Shown: in pieces, positions 61,731 to 64,000 of the stretch | Layout of the letters: every line of letters begins with the position of its first letter | Numbering within the stretch: position 1 is the stretch's first letter | The notes under the pieces: generated by a model | Databases searched by the model: none | The model's input: the letters and a program-made list of their open reading frames with translations, nothing else | What the model was told of the DNA's origin: nothing | Translations under genes and position numbers: made by a program | Assembly: GCA_963675935.2 (NCBI GenBank) | Contig: OY780964.2 | Coordinates: forward strand, 1,612,001 to 1,676,000 | DNA from: G963675935 sp963675935 | GTDB lineage: Bacteria > Planctomycetota > Planctomycetia > Pirellulales > Thermoguttaceae | DNA length: 64,000 nucleotides | Direction of reading: 5' to 3'

Positions 61731-62891
61731 TTATTCCTCGTACAATTCGTATCGGATTCGATGAACCGTGTGCAACGCGCGGAAAAGATGCAGTCCCCAG
61801 TGGTGTTCGTAGCCAAACCGCCACTTTTCAACAGCTTCCCCAACGTCGCCTTCCTTGCCGAGGTCGAATAATCGGATGCCCTCTTTCAGATCACGATACG
61901 TGTCTACCAAGTCGTCAGAAAGCATGACTGCTTGCGTAACTGAATCCAAATCGTCTTTGTCCGACTCGATCAGCCGCGAGACCTCCGGTCCGATGGCTTG
62001 GTCAATTTGCGAAACAACCTCGCCCCATTCCTCATGCGTCATGCGAAGGTCGCGACACTCGCGATCTTTCCCGCAGAACAGCGGCGGCAGTTCATTGGCG
62101 CTCTTGGCCAACCAGCTTATGCAAGCATGAAGACGTTCGTAGAAATGGTCCGGTTTTCCTTTGGCAAGCGAATCGATCAATTCGCAATACGCCGCGGCAT
62201 CATCTCGAAACGTCTGGATTTTTCGCGTCATGCAGGCAGCCCTTGTAATGAACGCATTGACCTCCCCCGCGTGGCTCACGTTAATGATGTGGCCCCCGTC
62301 GATCCAATGATCGGCCTCGACGCCACGCGCCGGAAGCACTCGATCGCGGCGGCCGTGAACGTGATAAACGGGAATCCCATCGAGCGGCGCGGGCCGCCAA
62401 TTCAGAATCGCTCGAACCACCCAGTGCATGAACCGAGAGTCCATCTCCTGGAACATGCGAATCATCACGTCGCGATCCGAAGGCGGAAGACGGCTTTTGA
62501 TTTTCATCACCGGCCTGGAAAACAGCTTGGCCACGCTCCAAGCCGCGACCGGCACGAACGGCCAAAACGGCCTTGCGACGCGATACAGCGGCCGAAGCCC
62601 TCGACGCTCGCGGCAACTGGCGATTAACACCACCGCGTCGGGCTTCCAGTGCCGGGCCATTTCATAGGCCAACATGCCGCCGAACGACACGCCGCCCAAA
62701 ATCAGCGGGGCGTCGCGCGACGGCGCGACCGTGCCGCACATCCGCTCGGCGTATTCCGGCAGCGATTCGGTTCGTCGCGGCGGAATCCACTTGGGAACGA
62801 TCAACCGCGGAAACGCCTCTCGCTGCGGCGCCAGCAATCGCTCGTCGGCGCCAAGGCCGGGCAACAGGATCAATTGAAATGCCGCGTTCAT
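61731..62891 (-). CDS. Alpha/beta hydrolase fused to DUF5063
   Basis: 386 residues from the ATG at 62891. The first ~215 residues are an alpha/beta hydrolase: LILLPGLGADERLL, nucleophile elbow LGGVSFGGMLAYEM, and GIPVYHVHGRRDRVLP with the Asp/His region. The rest, from MTRKIQTFRDDAAAYCELID, matches a DUF5063 protein, including WRFGYEHHWGLHLFRALHTV. The join has an in-frame ATG at 62231, so two genes have probably merged. It overlaps the mannosidase-like gene stop as ATGA. Confidence 0.75.
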   Translation of the reverse strand: MNAAFQLILLPGLGADERLLAPQREAFPRLIVPKWIPPRRTESLPEYAERMCGTVAPSRDAPLILGGVSFGGMLAYEMARHWKPDAVVLIASCRERRGLRPLYRVARPFWPFVPVAAWSVAKLFSRPVMKIKSRLPPSDRDVMIRMFQEMDSRFMHWVVRAILNWRPAPLDGIPVYHVHGRRDRVLPARGVEADHWIDGGHIINVSHAGEVNAFITRAACMTRKIQTFRDDAAAYCELIDSLAKGKPDHFYERLHACISWLAKSANELPPLFCGKDRECRDLRMTHEEWGEVVSQIDQAIGPEVSRLIESDKDDLDSVTQAVMLSDDLVDTYRDLKEGIRLFDLGKEGDVGEAVEKWRFGYEHHWGLHLFRALHTVHRIRYELYEE

Positions 62892-64000
62892 CTTTTTAAC
62901 TCGATCTCCACTTCGATCCATTCATGCGGGCCGATCGGAATATCGACGCGGTCGCCCTCGATAGATAATTCGCCCGACTGCCGGTCGTCGCCGTAAATCC
63001 TTCGCGCCGAGGCGACTTCGCGAAAACACCGCAGCCGCAGCGAAACGCCTCGCCCATCGGTTTCCAAAAGACGAACGCGGAAAGCAGACGCTCCGCGGGC
63101 CGTTGGCCCCCGGCTATTATTCTCAAAACTCGATGCCATTTCCCAGTGCGTCGCCAACACGTTGCGGCAATCGAGATGGAACAGCCAGCCCGACGACGAT
63201 GGCGGCGAAGGCCGATCGATCAGCACGAGCGGCGGCGCGAGAAACGCCAGGGCCGCCGACATCGGCGACGGCACGTCGATGCCGATGCCCAGCCGGAACG
63301 AGCGGGCCGTCTCGCCCTGAACGACCAGCAACGTGTCGAGCTTTCGCGGGCCGATGCGGCGATGGTAGGGCAATCCGCCGCAAAGCAACGTCGTCCGCTG
63401 GTTGTCGCGGCGAATATCGACAAACTGCGGTGACTCGAATTGCGTCAAGTCCGTCGAAACATTCGCCAGATTGACGCTGCGAGAGAGGCTCGACATTTCG
63501 TCTTTCCAGGCGAACCGCGCAGCGTAGTACGAATCCCAAGGATTCGAGCCGGGCTGCCGCTCCACGTCGTCCAACTCGATGAACAATTCAATCGTGCGGC
63601 TGCCGCGCCACACGCGAGTCGTTTGCCGAAACCCGGCCACGCGGACGCCATCGCGATCCATCAACCGGCCGCGGCAAACCATTTCGCCCAGCACTGGGCC
63701 GGCCGAGGTTACTGCCAATTCGTCGGCCGCCATGACGGTGTAGTTTTCATCGGAATTCTGATCGACGCCATGCCGTGGCAGACGCAGGGCGATTTGCTGC
63801 GCCAAAAGAGCACCGCGGGTATGGTAGTCGGAAATCGAACGAATGGCGCCTGACGCCGGATCGAAACGAATTTCGCAAAACTCGTTCCGCAACACGTTTT
63901 CTTCGGCCAACGGCGGCGGCTCTTGCGGACGGCGAAGGCCAAACCAACCGGTTTTCTTTTGCGAACGCGAAGGGGACAGGTCCATGTTTTCGGCCGACTG
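62888..64000 (-). CDS. Alpha-mannosidase-like (GH38 C-terminal) protein, partial
   Basis: The frame is open to the right edge, so the N-terminus and catalytic domain are outside the window. The visible ~370 residues begin near ENVLRNEFCEIRFDPASGAI and contain RSISDYHTRGALLAQQ and TIELFIELDDVERQPGSNPW. These are marks of the beta-sandwich C-terminal half of family 38 glycosidases. A repeat arm (63090-63120) is read in frame as SRGPTARG. Near 63985 an ATGGACCTGTCCCC sequence matches one inside recQ. It is coupled to the hydrolase gene. Confidence 0.72.
   Translation of the reverse strand, partial: QSAENMDLSPSRSQKKTGWFGLRRPQEPPPLAEENVLRNEFCEIRFDPASGAIRSISDYHTRGALLAQQIALRLPRHGVDQNSDENYTVMAADELAVTSAGPVLGEMVCRGRLMDRDGVRVAGFRQTTRVWRGSRTIELFIELDDVERQPGSNPWDSYYAARFAWKDEMSSLSRSVNLANVSTDLTQFESPQFVDIRRDNQRTTLLCGGLPYHRRIGPRKLDTLLVVQGETARSFRLGIGIDVPSPMSAALAFLAPPLVLIDRPSPPSSSGWLFHLDCRNVLATHWEMASSFENNSRGPTARGASAFRVRLLETDGRGVSLRLRCFREVASARRIYGDDRQSGELSIEGDRVDIPIGPHEWIEVEIELKR
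63090..63120. repeat. Single arm of the AATAGCC GGGGGCC repeat inside a gene
   Basis: CTCCGCGGGCCGTTGGCCCC followed by CGGCTATTA, matching the right arm of the copy at 53752-53821. The partner arm is absent. Confidence 0.8.

Overview
The window is about 64 kb of GC-rich bacterial chromosome that looks like a planctomycete, most likely of the Pirellulales group. The reasons are an ECF sigma / FecR gene pair upstream of secreted solenoid proteins (one with a PEP-CTERM tail), a DUF1559 pseudopilin-like protein, a nusA-infB-rbfA cluster followed by an endonuclease III-like gene, and very large numbers of dispersed palindromic repeats. No rRNA, tRNA, CRISPR array or intact insertion sequence was seen. 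The group assignment is inference from gene content.

Layout. 1-5.3 kb (minus): nusA, infB, rbfA and a partial HhH-GPD gene, a translation/transcription operon. 6-10 kb: a lipoprotein, a Uma2 nuclease, tgt, an SGNH hydrolase and a 56-residue coiled-coil protein. 10.3-18.6 kb (minus): cca and an overlapping addB-addA recombination nuclease pair. 18.6-20.5 kb: 1.8 kb of mobile and repeat DNA holding a four-unit array of ~76-nt palindromes and two identical 126-bp MITEs, one of which breaks a small ORF. 20.5-31.8 kb: a small DUF4177-like gene, a giant membrane protein, and an RND efflux operon (adaptor, DUF3800 protein, pump). 30.5-33.7 kb: a bd-type oxidase with a c-type heme plus two small membrane proteins. 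33.8-44 kb: an NRAMP-UspA fusion, ogt, a CNNM/CorC protein, a secreted phosphodiesterase, a stand-alone GGQ release-factor-like protein, a UvrD helicase and a MarC protein. 44-50.6 kb (minus): sigma, FecR, PEP-CTERM solenoid, second solenoid and DUF1559. 51-59.3 kb: recQ, a Tat-exported TIM-barrel protein, an aldose-epimerase lipoprotein, a TPR protein and a ROK kinase. 59.3-64 kb (minus): an alpha-mannosidase-like gene (partial), an alpha/beta hydrolase-DUF5063 fusion, an antitoxin with a collapsed PIN toxin, cmk, plsC and an IS66 tnpA remnant.

The most unusual signal is at genome scale. The same palindromic repeat families that fill the intergenic gaps also sit, open and in frame, inside the coding sequences of addA, addB, uvrD, recQ, ogt, a bd-oxidase subunit, the giant membrane protein and the mannosidase-like gene. 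Pyrimidine-rich tracts also expand addA, the RND pump, fecR and recQ. This resembles the palindromic elements known from Rickettsia genes. I know of no description in planctomycetes, but I could not search.
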